Source: CAZGAQ01 sp964523405
GTDB taxonomy: Bacteria; Planctomycetota; Phycisphaerae; UBA1845; Fen-1342
DNA: 64,000 nucleotides
NCBI GenBank assembly: GCA_964523405.1
Contig: CAZGAQ010000021.1
Location: 1-64,000, forward strand
Reading direction: 5' to 3'
The notes under the pieces were generated by a model. The model saw only the letters and a program-made list of their open reading frames with translations. It ran no database searches and was not told the DNA's origin. Each line of letters starts with the position of its first letter. Position 1 is the stretch's first letter. Below are positions 24,700-34,303 of the stretch, one piece after another. The translations under genes were made by a program, and so were the position numbers.

Positions 24700-27438
24700 C
24701 TACTTTTCACTCAACTCCAGCGCCCCGTTCCAATCCGCCCCCGGTGGCGTGCGCAAGAAGACCTCCGCCGCCTCTGCATAGTGCACGGCCGCCAGGTCCG
24801 CCGCCCGCTGCGCCACGCACGCCCGGAAGCCCGCCAGGGCCTCCGACCAGGCCCGCTCCTGGAAGCGCGCGACCGCGGCGCCGAACTGCGCCGCGTACGC
24901 GCACTCCGCCTCCGCCACCGCCCCCGCGCGCCCCAGCAACTCGTAGATCGGCACCGCCTGCGTCTTACCCTTCACGCGCACGCCGCCCAAAGCCCGCACT
25001 ACGAAGCGTTCGCCGACGGCAGCGTAGGTCGCGCCGCTGATCAGGACGTGCGTGCCGTAGAACTTGTTGGCGGACTCCAGCCGGGATGCCACATTCACGG
25101 AGTCGCCAATGCACGTGTAGTCGTACTTCTTCTCCGACCCGCACGGCCCGACGACCGCGTTCCCCGTCGCTACGCCGATGCGCAGCACCAGCTCGGCAAA
25201 TACCTCGTCGCCGACGCCGCTGGCTTGCTCGGCGATCAACTCGCGCAGTGCAACCAGCAGGTCGACGGCCGTCTCACATGCCCGCAAGGCGTGGTCCGGC
25301 TGCGGATAGATGACGGGGTTCCAGAACGCGAAGATGCCGTCGCCGATGAACTTGTTGACCATCGCTTCGTGCTGGAACATCACGTCGCTGAACCGCCCCA
25401 GGGCGACGTTCAATACGTGCTGCGTCCGCTGCGCCCCAATGCGCTCCGAAATCGACGTGAAGCCTGCGAGATCCGTGAAGACGGTCGTCACTTCGCGCAT
25501 CTCGGCCCGCTTGCACAGATCGGCATCCTCGGCCATCTGCCGCGCGAGCGTCGCCGACGTGTACTGCCCCAGCGCGTGCGCGATCTGCCGCGACTCGCGC
25601 TCGATGAATGCGTAGCGGTATAGCACGACGGCGAACGTGCTGGCGCCGATGGCGGCGAGCGGTGGCACCAGCGCAACCCAGTAGAGCGCCGAATAGAACG
25701 CGAAGCACGCCACCGTCACACACGTCGCGGTCAGCAGTGCGATCACCAGAGCGCTCAAGCGGGCGCCGCGCGACATCGCCACGCGCGTCGCCAGCAACCC
25801 CAGCAGCGCCGCGATCAGCCCGTTGAGCCAGCCGGGCAGCCACGAGACCGTCTTGCCCAGCAGCAGGCCGTTGAGCAGATTCGCGTGCGCGATGACGCCC
25901 GGGGCGCGCGGGTGCGTCGGAATCGGCGTCATGTCCGCCAGCGCCGTCGCGGTGTAGCCGACCAGGCACAGGCTGCCGCGGACCCGCGGCTGGAGGCGCT
26001 TCAGCGTGGCGTCAATCTCCGCGCGGAAACCGTCATTGGCGGCCAAGGCGCGGGCCACCGTGCGCAACGCGTCAAGTGTCTCGCCGGCCGGCGCGGACGT
26101 CACCGCCTGCGCGGCTAGCAGCGTTACTGCCGCGCGCAGCTTCGGCTCTTCCTCCGCGCGCACTTTGGCGTACTCCCCCAGCGCCCCGCGAATCCGCTGC
26201 ACCTCGCGCTCGTTCTCCTGGTAACGCGCCAGCCGCAACTCGCCCTGCAGCCGCGCGACTTGTCGCAGATCATCGACGTACGGCGCAAAGTCCGCGAGCG
26301 CCCCCCCCGCCACCAGCGGCGCGAGGGTCGCCGCCAGCAATTCGTCGTTCTGCTGCAGCTTCTGGCGCCGGTCCCACACTTCCCACAGCGCATCGGCCGG
26401 GATGTGCTGGCCAAACTGCGCTGCCCACTCCATTTGCGGCAGCCATGGTACGAGCACACGCCCCAGTTCGTCCGTCTGCATCGGCGGCAACCCTGGGATG
26501 GATAGCTCGCGCCGCCCCCAGCGCCGACGCCACTCCCACTGCGCCGGGGCACCGAGCTGCAACTGGTCGACCGCCACGGCGAACGCAAGCTGCGGCAGCG
26601 CGCTATCCTGGTATCGCACGACGAGCGGCATCCGCCGCGTCACGCCGTCGCGATCCGGGTCGAACACGACAAAACCGCACCGCCGCGCGGCCTGCGCCAG
26701 GGGAAAGTACGTCGGCGCCAGATCATGAATCGCGGTCAACTCCGGCCAGCGCCCGCGTGCCAGCGCCGTATCCAGCGTAGCGGACATGCTCAGCAGTTGC
26801 CGCAGCGCCAGGGCCAGGGCTTCCGGGTTGTCCTCCGGGAATTCCCGCAAGGCGCCCGCAAAGAGCGCCGGGGGGTCAGCATGGCCCACGTGCGTCGACA
26901 GCCAGCGCTGCACACGCTCACGCAGCACGCGATCCCCGGTCAGCGCCGCAGTCGCGACCTTGACCTGGGCTCCGCCCCCGTAGTCGAACGCCAGGTAGAC
27001 GCAGCCCGCCTCGTGTAGAGCGCTGCGCAGTTCCAGATCGGGCAGTGCCACCGACAGGTCCTGCGTCGCCAACCGCACCGGGTCGCCCGCGAAATCCGCC
27101 TGCTGTGGCACGATGGTGCGCACCGGCTCCGGATCGCTGAGCGTCACGTCGTACAGAACGGCCTTCGGCCCCAGCTCCCCGAGCACACCCAACACGCCGG
27201 CTTGCACGTCCCGCGGCCACGGCCAGCGCCCGACCTTCTCCAGCGACCCGTCATCGATATCGATGCAGACGATGCGCGAATCGGCGGGCGTGTTGTTCGC
27301 CCGGCGAAAACGCCAGTCCAGCGTCTTGAGCTCAAGCCAATCCAGCCACCCCGCGCTGTATAGCACCAGCACCGCGGCGGTCGCCAGCGCCCCGACGGCC
27401 CAGCCGGTCACGCTGATTCGTTGTTTCCGCTTGATCAC
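24700..27438 (-). CDS. CHASE2-domain class III adenylate/guanylate cyclase
   Basis: A 912-residue membrane signalling enzyme. An N-terminal helix (about residues 12-30) precedes a large extracytoplasmic CHASE2 sensor (LELKTLDWRFRRANNTPA, then IDIDDGSLEKVGRWPWPRD). Several helices follow (about 545-615, for example LNGLIAALLGLLATRVAM). The cytoplasmic catalytic domain starts near 649: VTTVFTDLAGFTSISERIGA with metal-binding D656, NKFIGDGIFAFW with K696 and D700, and YDYTCIGDSVNVASRLES. The lysine and aspartate positions favour ATP as substrate, so cAMP is the likely product. A short helical tail of about 75 residues ends the protein. The start is GTG, 7 nt after a CACAAT hexamer. Confidence 0.9.
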   Translation of the reverse strand: MIKRKQRISVTGWAVGALATAAVLVLYSAGWLDWLELKTLDWRFRRANNTPADSRIVCIDIDDGSLEKVGRWPWPRDVQAGVLGVLGELGPKAVLYDVTLSDPEPVRTIVPQQADFAGDPVRLATQDLSVALPDLELRSALHEAGCVYLAFDYGGGAQVKVATAALTGDRVLRERVQRWLSTHVGHADPPALFAGALREFPEDNPEALALALRQLLSMSATLDTALARGRWPELTAIHDLAPTYFPLAQAARRCGFVVFDPDRDGVTRRMPLVVRYQDSALPQLAFAVAVDQLQLGAPAQWEWRRRWGRRELSIPGLPPMQTDELGRVLVPWLPQMEWAAQFGQHIPADALWEVWDRRQKLQQNDELLAATLAPLVAGGALADFAPYVDDLRQVARLQGELRLARYQENEREVQRIRGALGEYAKVRAEEEPKLRAAVTLLAAQAVTSAPAGETLDALRTVARALAANDGFRAEIDATLKRLQPRVRGSLCLVGYTATALADMTPIPTHPRAPGVIAHANLLNGLLLGKTVSWLPGWLNGLIAALLGLLATRVAMSRGARLSALVIALLTATCVTVACFAFYSALYWVALVPPLAAIGASTFAVVLYRYAFIERESRQIAHALGQYTSATLARQMAEDADLCKRAEMREVTTVFTDLAGFTSISERIGAQRTQHVLNVALGRFSDVMFQHEAMVNKFIGDGIFAFWNPVIYPQPDHALRACETAVDLLVALRELIAEQASGVGDEVFAELVLRIGVATGNAVVGPCGSEKKYDYTCIGDSVNVASRLESANKFYGTHVLISGATYAAVGERFVVRALGGVRVKGKTQAVPIYELLGRAGAVAEAECAYAAQFGAAVARFQERAWSEALAGFRACVAQRAADLAAVHYAEAAEVFLRTPPGADWNGALELSEK

Positions 27439-27445
27439 GGCCGGT

Positions 27446-27475
27446 ATTGTGCCCGAAGCCCCGCAATCGGGCCAA
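27446..27475 (-). promoter_or_regulatory. Candidate leaderless promoter of the cyclase gene
   Basis: On the minus strand TTGGCC (27470-27475), an 18-nt spacer and CACAAT (27446-27451) end 7 nt before the GTG at 27438. There is no Shine-Dalgarno sequence. Confidence 0.38.
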
Positions 27476-27607
27476 CCCTCCGCCCGCGCGTTTCCGCCCC
27501 CGCTGTCGCCCGGCTCGGCAGCCGGCCAAGGAAGTCGTGGCGGCCCCGGCGGCCGACGCGGAACGCGCGCCGGCTCTCCGACCGTGACACCCCTGCGTGG
27601 CGCGGGC

Positions 27608-28711
27608 CTACCTTTCTCCGGGCGCTCCGGTCCCCGTCACAAACCCCACGTTCGCCGGTGCGAAGACCTGCTGGCCGTCCACATCGGTGATGGTCAGCCC
27701 GCCCGGGGTCGGGTCGATCGAGTGCACATGGCGAAACTCCGCCGGCACCCCCGCCAACCCGAAGGCGTAACGCACCCGCAGCGGCTCCTCTGGCCGCAGC
27801 CGCACGGCCGTCGGAAAGCCCGCGGCCTGCAGCGGGTTAGGATTGGTCGAGGCCTTGTGCCCCAGGTGGAAGTAACTGGTGGTCTCCTCCACCCCCAGCA
27901 CGCGCGTATGGCGGTTCGACCATGGCGGATAGGAGCGCCCCCCGTTGCTCATCCACAACACGGTGTTCCGCAGCGTGCTTGGCGACTTCAGCGCGAACCA
28001 GACCCAACCCGCGTGGGGCGCCGTCACCGCCGACCACGCGAACGGCGATCGCGCGTCGGCCACCAGCATCAGCAGATCCTCGTGCCGCTCCTCGAACGGA
28101 TACCGCGACGCGTCCGCGGTGCGCCCGTCGGCCAGCCGCACGTGCGCCAGGCTGGCAAACTGCTGCGGATAGGCCAGCAGCGACCGGCCACGCTGCGGAT
28201 CGGGCTCCAGCGGCGTGGGCATCGTGCCGCCCCACACCCAGCGCGAGAAGCTGAGGTACACCGTCTCCGGTGCGTCCAGCATCGCGTGATGGCCGATGGG
28301 GATTTCGCCGCCCCCCCCTTCCAGCACGTGCTCCTGGTAGACCAGGGCCTGTCCGTGCTCGACGTGAATGCGCTTCCTGACGCGCGCCCCCAGGACGCGC
28401 CGCGACAACTCCAGCTCGAGGTGCATCTCGTCGCGACTTACGAGTTCCCAGCGGGCATTGGCGGTACTGCCGTGGGGGCGCTGCTCGTCCGGCTCGACGT
28501 CGCTATCGCCGAAGGGCGCGCAGAAGAAGTCGCCGCGCAGCACACGCAGCATCGGTGGCACATCCGGCGGTACGTGCTCGTAAGCCCACGGCGCCACATG
28601 CAGCGGCGCAAACGTCCCGCCGGCGGTCGCAAACTGCACGTGGTCCAGATGCCCGCCCTCGGGCACGACCCCCACCTGCACACGGTCGCTCTTGATGAGT
28701 AGATCGGACAT
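27608..28711 (-). CDS. Hypothetical protein, galactose-mutarotase-like fold
   Basis: A 367-residue soluble protein from the ATG at 28711, where AGAGGGAG is the ribosome site. It opens VQVGVVPEGGHLDHVQFATA and continues with HLELELSRRVLGARVRKRIH, YQEHVLEGGGGEIPIGHHAM and FALKSPSTLRNTVLWMSNGG. The alternating beta strands, the early GGHLDHV and the central IGHHAM resemble the beta-sandwich of aldose 1-epimerase or DUF4380-like proteins, which bind carbohydrate. No signal peptide is visible. It is divergent to the next gene and has no operon partners. The family call is by general pattern only. Confidence 0.58.
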   Translation of the reverse strand: MSDLLIKSDRVQVGVVPEGGHLDHVQFATAGGTFAPLHVAPWAYEHVPPDVPPMLRVLRGDFFCAPFGDSDVEPDEQRPHGSTANARWELVSRDEMHLELELSRRVLGARVRKRIHVEHGQALVYQEHVLEGGGGEIPIGHHAMLDAPETVYLSFSRWVWGGTMPTPLEPDPQRGRSLLAYPQQFASLAHVRLADGRTADASRYPFEERHEDLLMLVADARSPFAWSAVTAPHAGWVWFALKSPSTLRNTVLWMSNGGRSYPPWSNRHTRVLGVEETTSYFHLGHKASTNPNPLQAAGFPTAVRLRPEEPLRVRYAFGLAGVPAEFRHVHSIDPTPGGLTITDVDGQQVFAPANVGFVTGTGAPGER

Positions 28712-28888
28712 GCCACACTCCCTCTGGAGCCGCAGTGCGAGGAAGGACAAACCCGTGCCGCTACAGCTTAGCACCACCGGCACACGCCGCCCAGGGGTCT
28801 GCTTGCGGTCGGGGCGACCAACGTGATACCGTAGGTCCGGTGCGAGCGCGACGCGCGGGCGGCGCGCCGCCGGCCCCGGGAAGACACC

Positions 28889-30862
28889 GTGCCCGTCATG
28901 CCGTCTGATTCCGACTCCCGGCCACCACGCGGCGCCGTTGAGTCGGCGCGGGCGCGATTCCCGCGCCCGCACTCGCGGCCTGCAGCACTGCTGGCCGCTG
29001 GGGTCTTCCTGCTAACCGCGCTGGTCTTCGCCCGCACGCTGCGCAACGGCTTCGTCGACTGGGACGATCCCGACACGATTGAAAAGAACCCCCATATCCG
29101 CAGCCTGACTCTCGCCAATGTCGGCTGGATGTTCACGACGTTTCACCTCGGCCACTACCAGCCCCTGAGCTGGCTGACGCTGGCCCTCGATTACCAGGTC
29201 AGCCGGTTGATCGCCGGGGATGGGCTCAGGCCGGTCGTCCATCACCTGACCAACAACCTGCTGCACGCGGCCAACGCCGTCCTCGTCTACCTGCTCACCG
29301 TGTGGTTGCTGAGGCGCACGCAAATCGCTCCCGCACCGCGCGAGACCCGAGTCCTGCACATCGCTGCCCTGGCCGCAGCGCTGCTCTTCGCTCTGCACCC
29401 CTTGCGGGTGGAATCCGTGGCCTGGGTCACGGAACGCCGCGACGTGCTCAGCTCGCTGTTCCTGCTGCTTACCGTGCTCGGCTACTTACGGGCCACGCGA
29501 ACCGCCTGCGCACGCCCCGGCTTGTGGTGGACGCTGACGCTTGCGGCTTATGTGCTCTCGCTCCTCAGCCGGGCGATGGGCGTCACGCTTCCACTGATCC
29601 TGCTCCTGCTCGACTGGTATCCGCTGCGGCGTTTCGCGCGGCGCGAGCACGAACCCGGCCCGCCGCCCTGGCGCGTGCTCGCCGAGAAGATCCCCTTCGT
29701 TCTGCCCGCTGTCGCGACCGCGGTCATCGCGCCGCTCGCGCAGGTGCAGGCCGGCGCCACGCCCAACCTGCAGGCGCACGGTGCCTTGTCGCGCCTCGCG
29801 CAAGCCTGCTACGGCCTCGTCTTCTATCTCCGCAAGACGCTCTGGCCCACGCAGCTCTCGCCCATCTACGAGCTGCGCCTGCCGCTTGAGCTCACGTCGG
29901 CGCGCTACCTCGTGCCGGTGATTCTGGTCGGCCTCACGCTCGGCGTCCTGGCAGCGCTCCTGGTGCGGCGGCGCGGCCGGGGCATCGTGGTGGCCGCCGG
30001 CGCATACGGTTTGCTGCTCGCGCCGGTGCTCGGCTTCGTGCAGAGCGGTAATCAGGAGGTGGCCGACCGCTACAGCTACCTCGCGTCGATCCCCGTGATG
30101 ATCCTGCTGGCGGCCGGTGGACTAGGGCTCTGGACCTACACCGCCTCGCGCCGCCAGGGCCGGCGCGCTGTCGCGCTGACACCGTTTGCGCTGGTGGTTG
30201 CCGCGAGCGTGGTGACGTGGCGGCAGATCGGCGTGTGGCGCGACACGACGTCGCTGTGGACGCACGCGGCCAAGGTCTGCCCCGACAGCTCGATCGCGAA
30301 CACCGGCTACGGCTGGGTGCTGGCGCAGCGGAAGGAGTACGACGAGGCCTTGACGCACCTGCGACGGGCGGTCGAGCTACAGCCGCTGAACCGCAAGGCG
30401 CACTACAACATCTGGTACACGCTGCGGGCACAGGGCCGCACGGCCGAGCTGACGGAGGCGTATCGCGCGTCGATCCGCGCGTATCCGAACTTCCCCGATG
30501 CGCACTACCAACTCGCCCTCGACCTGCAACACGCGGGCGACGCGGCAGGGGCACAGCGCGAGTATGAAATCACCGTGCAACTCGATCCGCGGCACTCCAG
30601 CGCGCGGGCCAATCTGGGGTTGCTCCTGTACCAGCGCGGACAAGTGGACGAGGCGCTGGCGATGTTCCGGCAGGCGGTCGAGCTCGATCCGCGCAACACG
30701 GTGGCGCGGTGCAACGTGGCGCGGCTGCTGTGGAAGCGCGGCGAGCGCGACGCGGCGCTGGCGGAGGTGCGGCAGGCGCGGGCGCTCGACCCCAATGACG
30801 CGACGGCACGGCAGCTTGAGGCGCAATGGATGCAGGCGCAGCCGGCTCCGCCAAGCCCGTAG
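28889..30862 (+). CDS. Polytopic membrane protein with C-terminal TPR repeats
   Basis: A 657-residue protein from the GTG at 28889 (the ATG at 28898 is also possible). The first 440 residues carry about ten hydrophobic helices. After the first helix comes NGFVDWDDPDTIEKNPHIRS, and later FALHPLRVESVAWVTERRDV and LSLLSRAMGVTLPLILLLLD. These segments are typical of GT-C-fold-like membrane proteins with a DD-type motif in the first extracytoplasmic loop, found with TPR tails in many bacteria. The C-terminus has four to five TPR units, such as YDEALTHLRRAVELQPLN and VDEALAMFRQAVELDPRN. A glycosyltransferase role, perhaps with polyprenyl-phosphate sugars, is possible but unproven. Confidence 0.78.
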   Translation: MPVMPSDSDSRPPRGAVESARARFPRPHSRPAALLAAGVFLLTALVFARTLRNGFVDWDDPDTIEKNPHIRSLTLANVGWMFTTFHLGHYQPLSWLTLALDYQVSRLIAGDGLRPVVHHLTNNLLHAANAVLVYLLTVWLLRRTQIAPAPRETRVLHIAALAAALLFALHPLRVESVAWVTERRDVLSSLFLLLTVLGYLRATRTACARPGLWWTLTLAAYVLSLLSRAMGVTLPLILLLLDWYPLRRFARREHEPGPPPWRVLAEKIPFVLPAVATAVIAPLAQVQAGATPNLQAHGALSRLAQACYGLVFYLRKTLWPTQLSPIYELRLPLELTSARYLVPVILVGLTLGVLAALLVRRRGRGIVVAAGAYGLLLAPVLGFVQSGNQEVADRYSYLASIPVMILLAAGGLGLWTYTASRRQGRRAVALTPFALVVAASVVTWRQIGVWRDTTSLWTHAAKVCPDSSIANTGYGWVLAQRKEYDEALTHLRRAVELQPLNRKAHYNIWYTLRAQGRTAELTEAYRASIRAYPNFPDAHYQLALDLQHAGDAAGAQREYEITVQLDPRHSSARANLGLLLYQRGQVDEALAMFRQAVELDPRNTVARCNVARLLWKRGERDAALAEVRQARALDPNDATARQLEAQWMQAQPAPPSP

Positions 30863-30919
30863 CGCCCGCCGCCCGCCGGGTGCGGAGATCCGGCGCTACT
30901 GCGGGCGGCGCGCTCGTGC

Positions 30920-30925
30920 TACACT
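30920..30925 (+). promoter_or_regulatory. Candidate -10 box of the metallophosphoesterase gene
   Basis: TACACT ends 7 nt before the ATG at 30933. No Shine-Dalgarno sequence is present and no good -35 is seen, so a leaderless start is possible. Confidence 0.3.
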
Positions 30926-30932
30926 GCCGGCC

Positions 30933-31919
30933 ATGAGTACCATGAATTCGTCGCAGTGCTCGCCGAATCCGGCCGAGCCGCCCGTACCGTTGCCGTTCGT
31001 GCCCGGCTCGTTCACGCTCGTCGTGCTGCCCGACACGCAGTGGTACGCCGAGTCGTTCCCGGAGCAGTTCGAGGCCCAGACGCGCTGGATCATGGCCAAT
31101 CGCGTCGCCCGCAACATCCCCTTTGTCATCCACGTCGGCGACCTGACGAACCGCAACCTGCCCGCGCAGTGGGAGAATGTCCGCCGCGCGCTGCAGCACC
31201 TCGACGGGATGCCCTTCGTCGCCACGACCGGCAATCACGACTACGGCCGCGGCGGCGACACGGACTCGCGCGAGAGCGGGCTCAACGAGTTCTTCACGCC
31301 GGCGCTGTTCACGCGGCAGCCGACGTTCGGCGGGTTGTTCGAGCCGGAGCGCCTCGAGAACAGCTACCACTTGTTCTCGGCCGGCGGCAAGGAGTGGCTC
31401 GTGGTGGCGCTGGAGTTCGGCCCGCGCGACGCGGTCGTCGACTGGGCGAACCGCGTGCTCGCGGAGCATCCGAAGCGCCGCGCAATCCTCGTCACGCACG
31501 CGTACCTGTACTCCGACAACACGCGGTACGACCACGTCCGCCGGCCCGACCACCTGTGGAACCCGCACGCGTACCCGAGTGCGAAGCTGCCGGGCGGGAC
31601 GAACGACGCCCAGCAGCTTTGGGAGAAGCTCGTTTCGCGACATGACCACATCGACTTCGTGCTCTGCGGGCACGTGCTCAACGAGGGGGCGGCCCGGCTG
31701 TCGAGCCCGAACCCCCGCGGGCACGTGGTGCACCAGCTCATGGCGGACTACCAGGAGCGGGCACAGGGCGGCGAAGGGTACCTGCGGCTGATGGAGTTCC
31801 TGCCGGACGGGCGGACGGTGCAGGTGAAGACGTATTCGCCGACGCTGGATCGGTACCTGACGGACGAGCGGCAGGAGTTTGTGGTGCGGCTCGGGGGGCC
31901 GGGAGACGTGAAAACGTGA
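30933..31919 (+). CDS. Calcineurin-like metallophosphoesterase
   Basis: A 328-residue protein with the dimetal site of the family: LVVLPDTQWYAE (motif I, D-x-Q variant), VIHVGDLTNRN (GD), FVATTGNHDYG (GNHD), ILVTHAYLYSD (TH) and DFVLCGHVLNEG (GH). Motif I usually reads DxH; here it is DTQ, as in a subgroup of secreted phosphodiesterases. No signal peptide is present, so it may be cytoplasmic. The C-terminal 80 residues form beta strands (YLRLMEFLPDGRTVQVKTYS). The substrate is unknown; a phosphodiester or nucleotide is likely. The ATG lies 7 nt after a TACACT hexamer. Confidence 0.88.
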   Translation: MSTMNSSQCSPNPAEPPVPLPFVPGSFTLVVLPDTQWYAESFPEQFEAQTRWIMANRVARNIPFVIHVGDLTNRNLPAQWENVRRALQHLDGMPFVATTGNHDYGRGGDTDSRESGLNEFFTPALFTRQPTFGGLFEPERLENSYHLFSAGGKEWLVVALEFGPRDAVVDWANRVLAEHPKRRAILVTHAYLYSDNTRYDHVRRPDHLWNPHAYPSAKLPGGTNDAQQLWEKLVSRHDHIDFVLCGHVLNEGAARLSSPNPRGHVVHQLMADYQERAQGGEGYLRLMEFLPDGRTVQVKTYSPTLDRYLTDERQEFVVRLGGPGDVKT

Positions 31920-32501
31920 AAAAGTGAAAAGGTGAAAACGGGCGGGGCGGCGGCAGGCCCGGGCGCACAAGCCACGCGGGACGGACGGGGCGCACCAGCC
32001 GCGCGGGGCGGACCGGGCCGCGCGCCGCAGGGCTGCCGATGGGCGGCGCATGGACGTGCGGCCGCGGCGCCGGGCTGCGCCGCAGCGCCGCGTGGACCGA
32101 GCGGAGCGCCGCATGGACGCGCCGCAGCGCTGCGTGGACCGAGCGGAGCGCCACATGGACGCGCCGGAGTGCTGCGTGGACCGAGCGGAACGCCGCGTGG
32201 ACCCGGAACTCCGGCGCCCGTGTGCCACTGCTCTGCGAGCAGTGCGGGATAGGGCAACCACCCGAATCCCGAAGGACTTTCGGCGGCTTGCGCGCCGGCA
32301 CTACCTCCCAACCACTGACACAGCAGTGGCACCGGGCACGGGGCCTCGCCCCTCTTCTTTCGTTATTCGCTCTTCGAAATTCGCCATTCCCCGCCATTCC
32401 CCGCCCCAACTCGCTACTCGCAACTCACTACTCCTTCTCGGCGGGCGAGACGCCCACCCCACCCTGCTTGCAGGCGGGACGCCCACTCCACACTGCCCGG
32501 C
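31920..32501. other. Repeat-rich intergenic region between convergent genes
   Basis: About 580 bases with no credible gene. In order it holds GTGAAAA-type heptamers (31908-31940), a 21-bp tandem repeat (32090-32206), a perfect hairpin with arms CACTGCT and AGCAGTG (32226-32244) echoed by an ACAGCAGTGGCACC string near 32320, a TTCGCTATTCG-like low-complexity run (32359-32432), and two copies of a GGCGGG(C/-)GAGACGCCCAC-like word (about 32440-32490). Several look like dispersed intergenic repeats. Confidence 0.6.
32090..32206. repeat. 21-bp tandem repeat, about 5.6 copies
   Basis: Units begin at 32090, 32111, 32132, 32153, 32174 and 32195. Odd units read GCGTGGACCGAGCGGAGCGC and even units GCATGGACGCGCCGCAGCGC, so the repeat also has a 42-bp higher period. 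Because 21 is a multiple of three it creates long open frames with heptad-like peptides on both strands. Confidence 0.85.
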
Positions 32502-33368
32502 CTACCCAAACCGCCCCGTGATGTAGTCCTGCGTCTTTGGGCTGGTCGGGTTGGTGAAGAGCTGGCCGGTGTCGCCGACCTCGATCAATTCGCCCAGGTA
32601 CATGAAGGCCGTGCGGTCGGAGACGCGGGCGGCCTGCTGCATGTTGTGGGTGACGAGGATGACGGTGTACTGCGTCTTGAGCTGGTCGATGAGGTCTTCG
32701 ATGTGCCGCGTCGCGATCGGGTCCAGCGCCGAGCACGGCTCGTCCATCAGCAGCACTTCGGGCTGCATGGCGATGGCGCGGGCGATGCACAGGCGCTGCT
32801 GCTGCCCGCCGGACAGGGCGAGCGCCGATTGGTGCAGCTTGTCCTTCACCTCGTCCCACAGGGCGGCCTTGCGGAGCGATTCCTCGACGAGTTCGGCGAC
32901 GTTGCCGCGGTAGCCGTTGATGGCCGGGCCCCAGGCGACGTTCTTGAAGATCGACTTGGGGAACGGGTTGGGTCGCTGGAAGACCATACCGATGCGCAGG
33001 CGGAGCTCGACCGGGTCCCAGTCCTTATAGATGTCCCGGCCCTGGTACGACAGCTTGCCGGTCACGGCCACGCCGTCGATGAAGTCGTTCATGCGATTCA
33101 GCGCCCGCAGCAGCGTGCTCTTGCCGCAGCCGGAGGGGCCGATGATGGCCGTGACCTGCTGGCGGGCGAGGGCGAGCGAGACGTCGCGGACGGCCGTGAA
33201 GTGGCCGTAGCGGATGGTGAGCTGCGCGGCGCGGATGATGGGCTCGTCGGGGGGCGCGAGGGGTGGGGCGGTGTGGGCCCGGGCCTCGACGATGGCCCGC
33301 AGGCCGGGCGGCCGGACCGGTTCACTGATCATGCGCGGGATTACCAAGAGCGGTGCCTCTGCTGCCAT
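32502..33368 (-). CDS. pstB: Phosphate ABC transporter ATP-binding protein
   Basis: A 288-residue ATPase that powers high-affinity phosphate uptake. Walker A is GPSGCGKST (77-85), the Q-loop is [20 protein letters not shown], the signature is [14 protein letters not shown], Walker B is [13 protein letters not shown], and the switch histidine is in [14 protein letters not shown]. It ends with [14 protein letters not shown], the usual PstB C-terminus. The ATG at 33368 has AGGA upstream and overlaps pstA by 28 nt; the second ATG at 33332 would give a more typical N-terminus. It is the last gene of the pstSCAB operon. No phoU follows in the window. Confidence 0.97.
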   Translation of the reverse strand: MAAEAPLLVIPRMISEPVRPPGLRAIVEARAHTAPPLAPPDEPIIRAAQLTIRYGHFTAVRDVSLALARQQVTAIIGPSGCGKSTLLRALNRMNDFIDGVAVTGKLSYQGRDIYKDWDPVELRLRIGMVFQRPNPFPKSIFKNVAWGPAINGYRGNVAELVEESLRKAALWDEVKDKLHQSALALSGGQQQRLCIARAIAMQPEVLLMDEPCSALDPIATRHIEDLIDQLKTQYTVILVTHNMQQAARVSDRTAFMYLGELIEVGDTGQLFTNPTSPKTQDYITGRFG

Positions 33369-34303
33369 GCGCGGATTCCTGCGGCCAGAGCGTTCATGGA
33401 AAGGAGCACGATGAGGAGCACGATGATGCCGGCGGCGGCGAGTTGGCGAAAGATGTCGTCCGGCTGGCTGGCCCAGTTGTAGATTTGGATGGGGAGGGCC
33501 GTGAACTGGCTGTTGAGCGCGTCGGCGAGCCACTGCCACAGGCCGGCGGGCGAGGCGGTGTAATCGTCGCGCCATTGTCCGGGGATGAAGGAGACGTAGG
33601 TCAGGGCGCCGAGCATGATGAGGGGGGCGGTCTCGCCGATGGCGCGGGACAGGGCGAGGATGATGCCCGTGAGGATCCCGGGCAGCGCGGCGGGCAGGAC
33701 ATGGTGCCGCACGCACTGCCAGCGCGTGGCGCCCACGGCGTAGGCCGCCTCGCGGATCGTCTTGGGCACGGCCAGCAGGGCCTCGCGGGCGGCGATGATG
33801 ATGACGGGCAGCACGAGCAGGCTCATGGTGAGCGCGCCCGCGAGCACGCCGCGGCTCCCGAGCAGCCAGCGGACGAAGACGGCGAGGCCGAGGATGCCGT
33901 AGACGATGGACGGGACGCCGGCGAGGTTGGCGATATTGAGGTGGATGAAGCGTGTGAACCTGCTTGGCCGGGCGTATTCCTCGAGGTAGACGGCGGCGCC
34001 GATGCCGGTGGGCACGGAAATGAGGGCGGTCAGGGCCATGATCCACAGCGTGCCCCACAGGGCGTGCCAGATGCCGCTGGTTTCGGGTTCCAGATAGGAC
34101 GGGAGGCTGGTCAGGAACTTCCAGCTCACCAGCCCCCAGCCTTCCCAGGCCACCTGGATGAGCAGCACGGCCAGGACGAGCACGGTCACGAGGCCTGCCA
34201 ACAGGCACACGGCCTGGAACAGGTAGCCGAGCAGGCGGCGGCGGCGCAGGCGCGGGCGGAAGCGGGTGGCGGCGGCGGGCGGCGGCAGGGTGAGCGTACT
34301 CAT
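33341..34303 (-). CDS. pstA: Phosphate ABC transporter permease
   Basis: A 320-residue inner-membrane permease with six or seven helices. The N-terminal helix (about 25-50) follows an Arg-rich start. It contains [34 protein letters not shown] and the EAA-type loop [20 protein letters not shown] that contacts PstB, then [17 protein letters not shown]. These are PstA signatures. Its ATG overlaps the pstC stop (ATGA) and its 3' end overlaps pstB, so expression is tightly coupled. With PstC it forms the phosphate channel. Confidence 0.96.
   Translation of the reverse strand: MSTLTLPPPAAATRFRPRLRRRRLLGYLFQAVCLLAGLVTVLVLAVLLIQVAWEGWGLVSWKFLTSLPSYLEPETSGIWHALWGTLWIMALTALISVPTGIGAAVYLEEYARPSRFTRFIHLNIANLAGVPSIVYGILGLAVFVRWLLGSRGVLAGALTMSLLVLPVIIIAAREALLAVPKTIREAAYAVGATRWQCVRHHVLPAALPGILTGIILALSRAIGETAPLIMLGALTYVSFIPGQWRDDYTASPAGLWQWLADALNSQFTALPIQIYNWASQPDDIFRQLAAAGIIVLLIVLLSMNALAAGIRAWQQRHRSW

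Noticed and set aside
32039..32521. Heptad-repeat protein encoded by the 21-bp tandem repeat
   Set aside because: Open frames occur on both strands only because the unit is a multiple of three; the flanks are low-complexity and there is no ribosome site.
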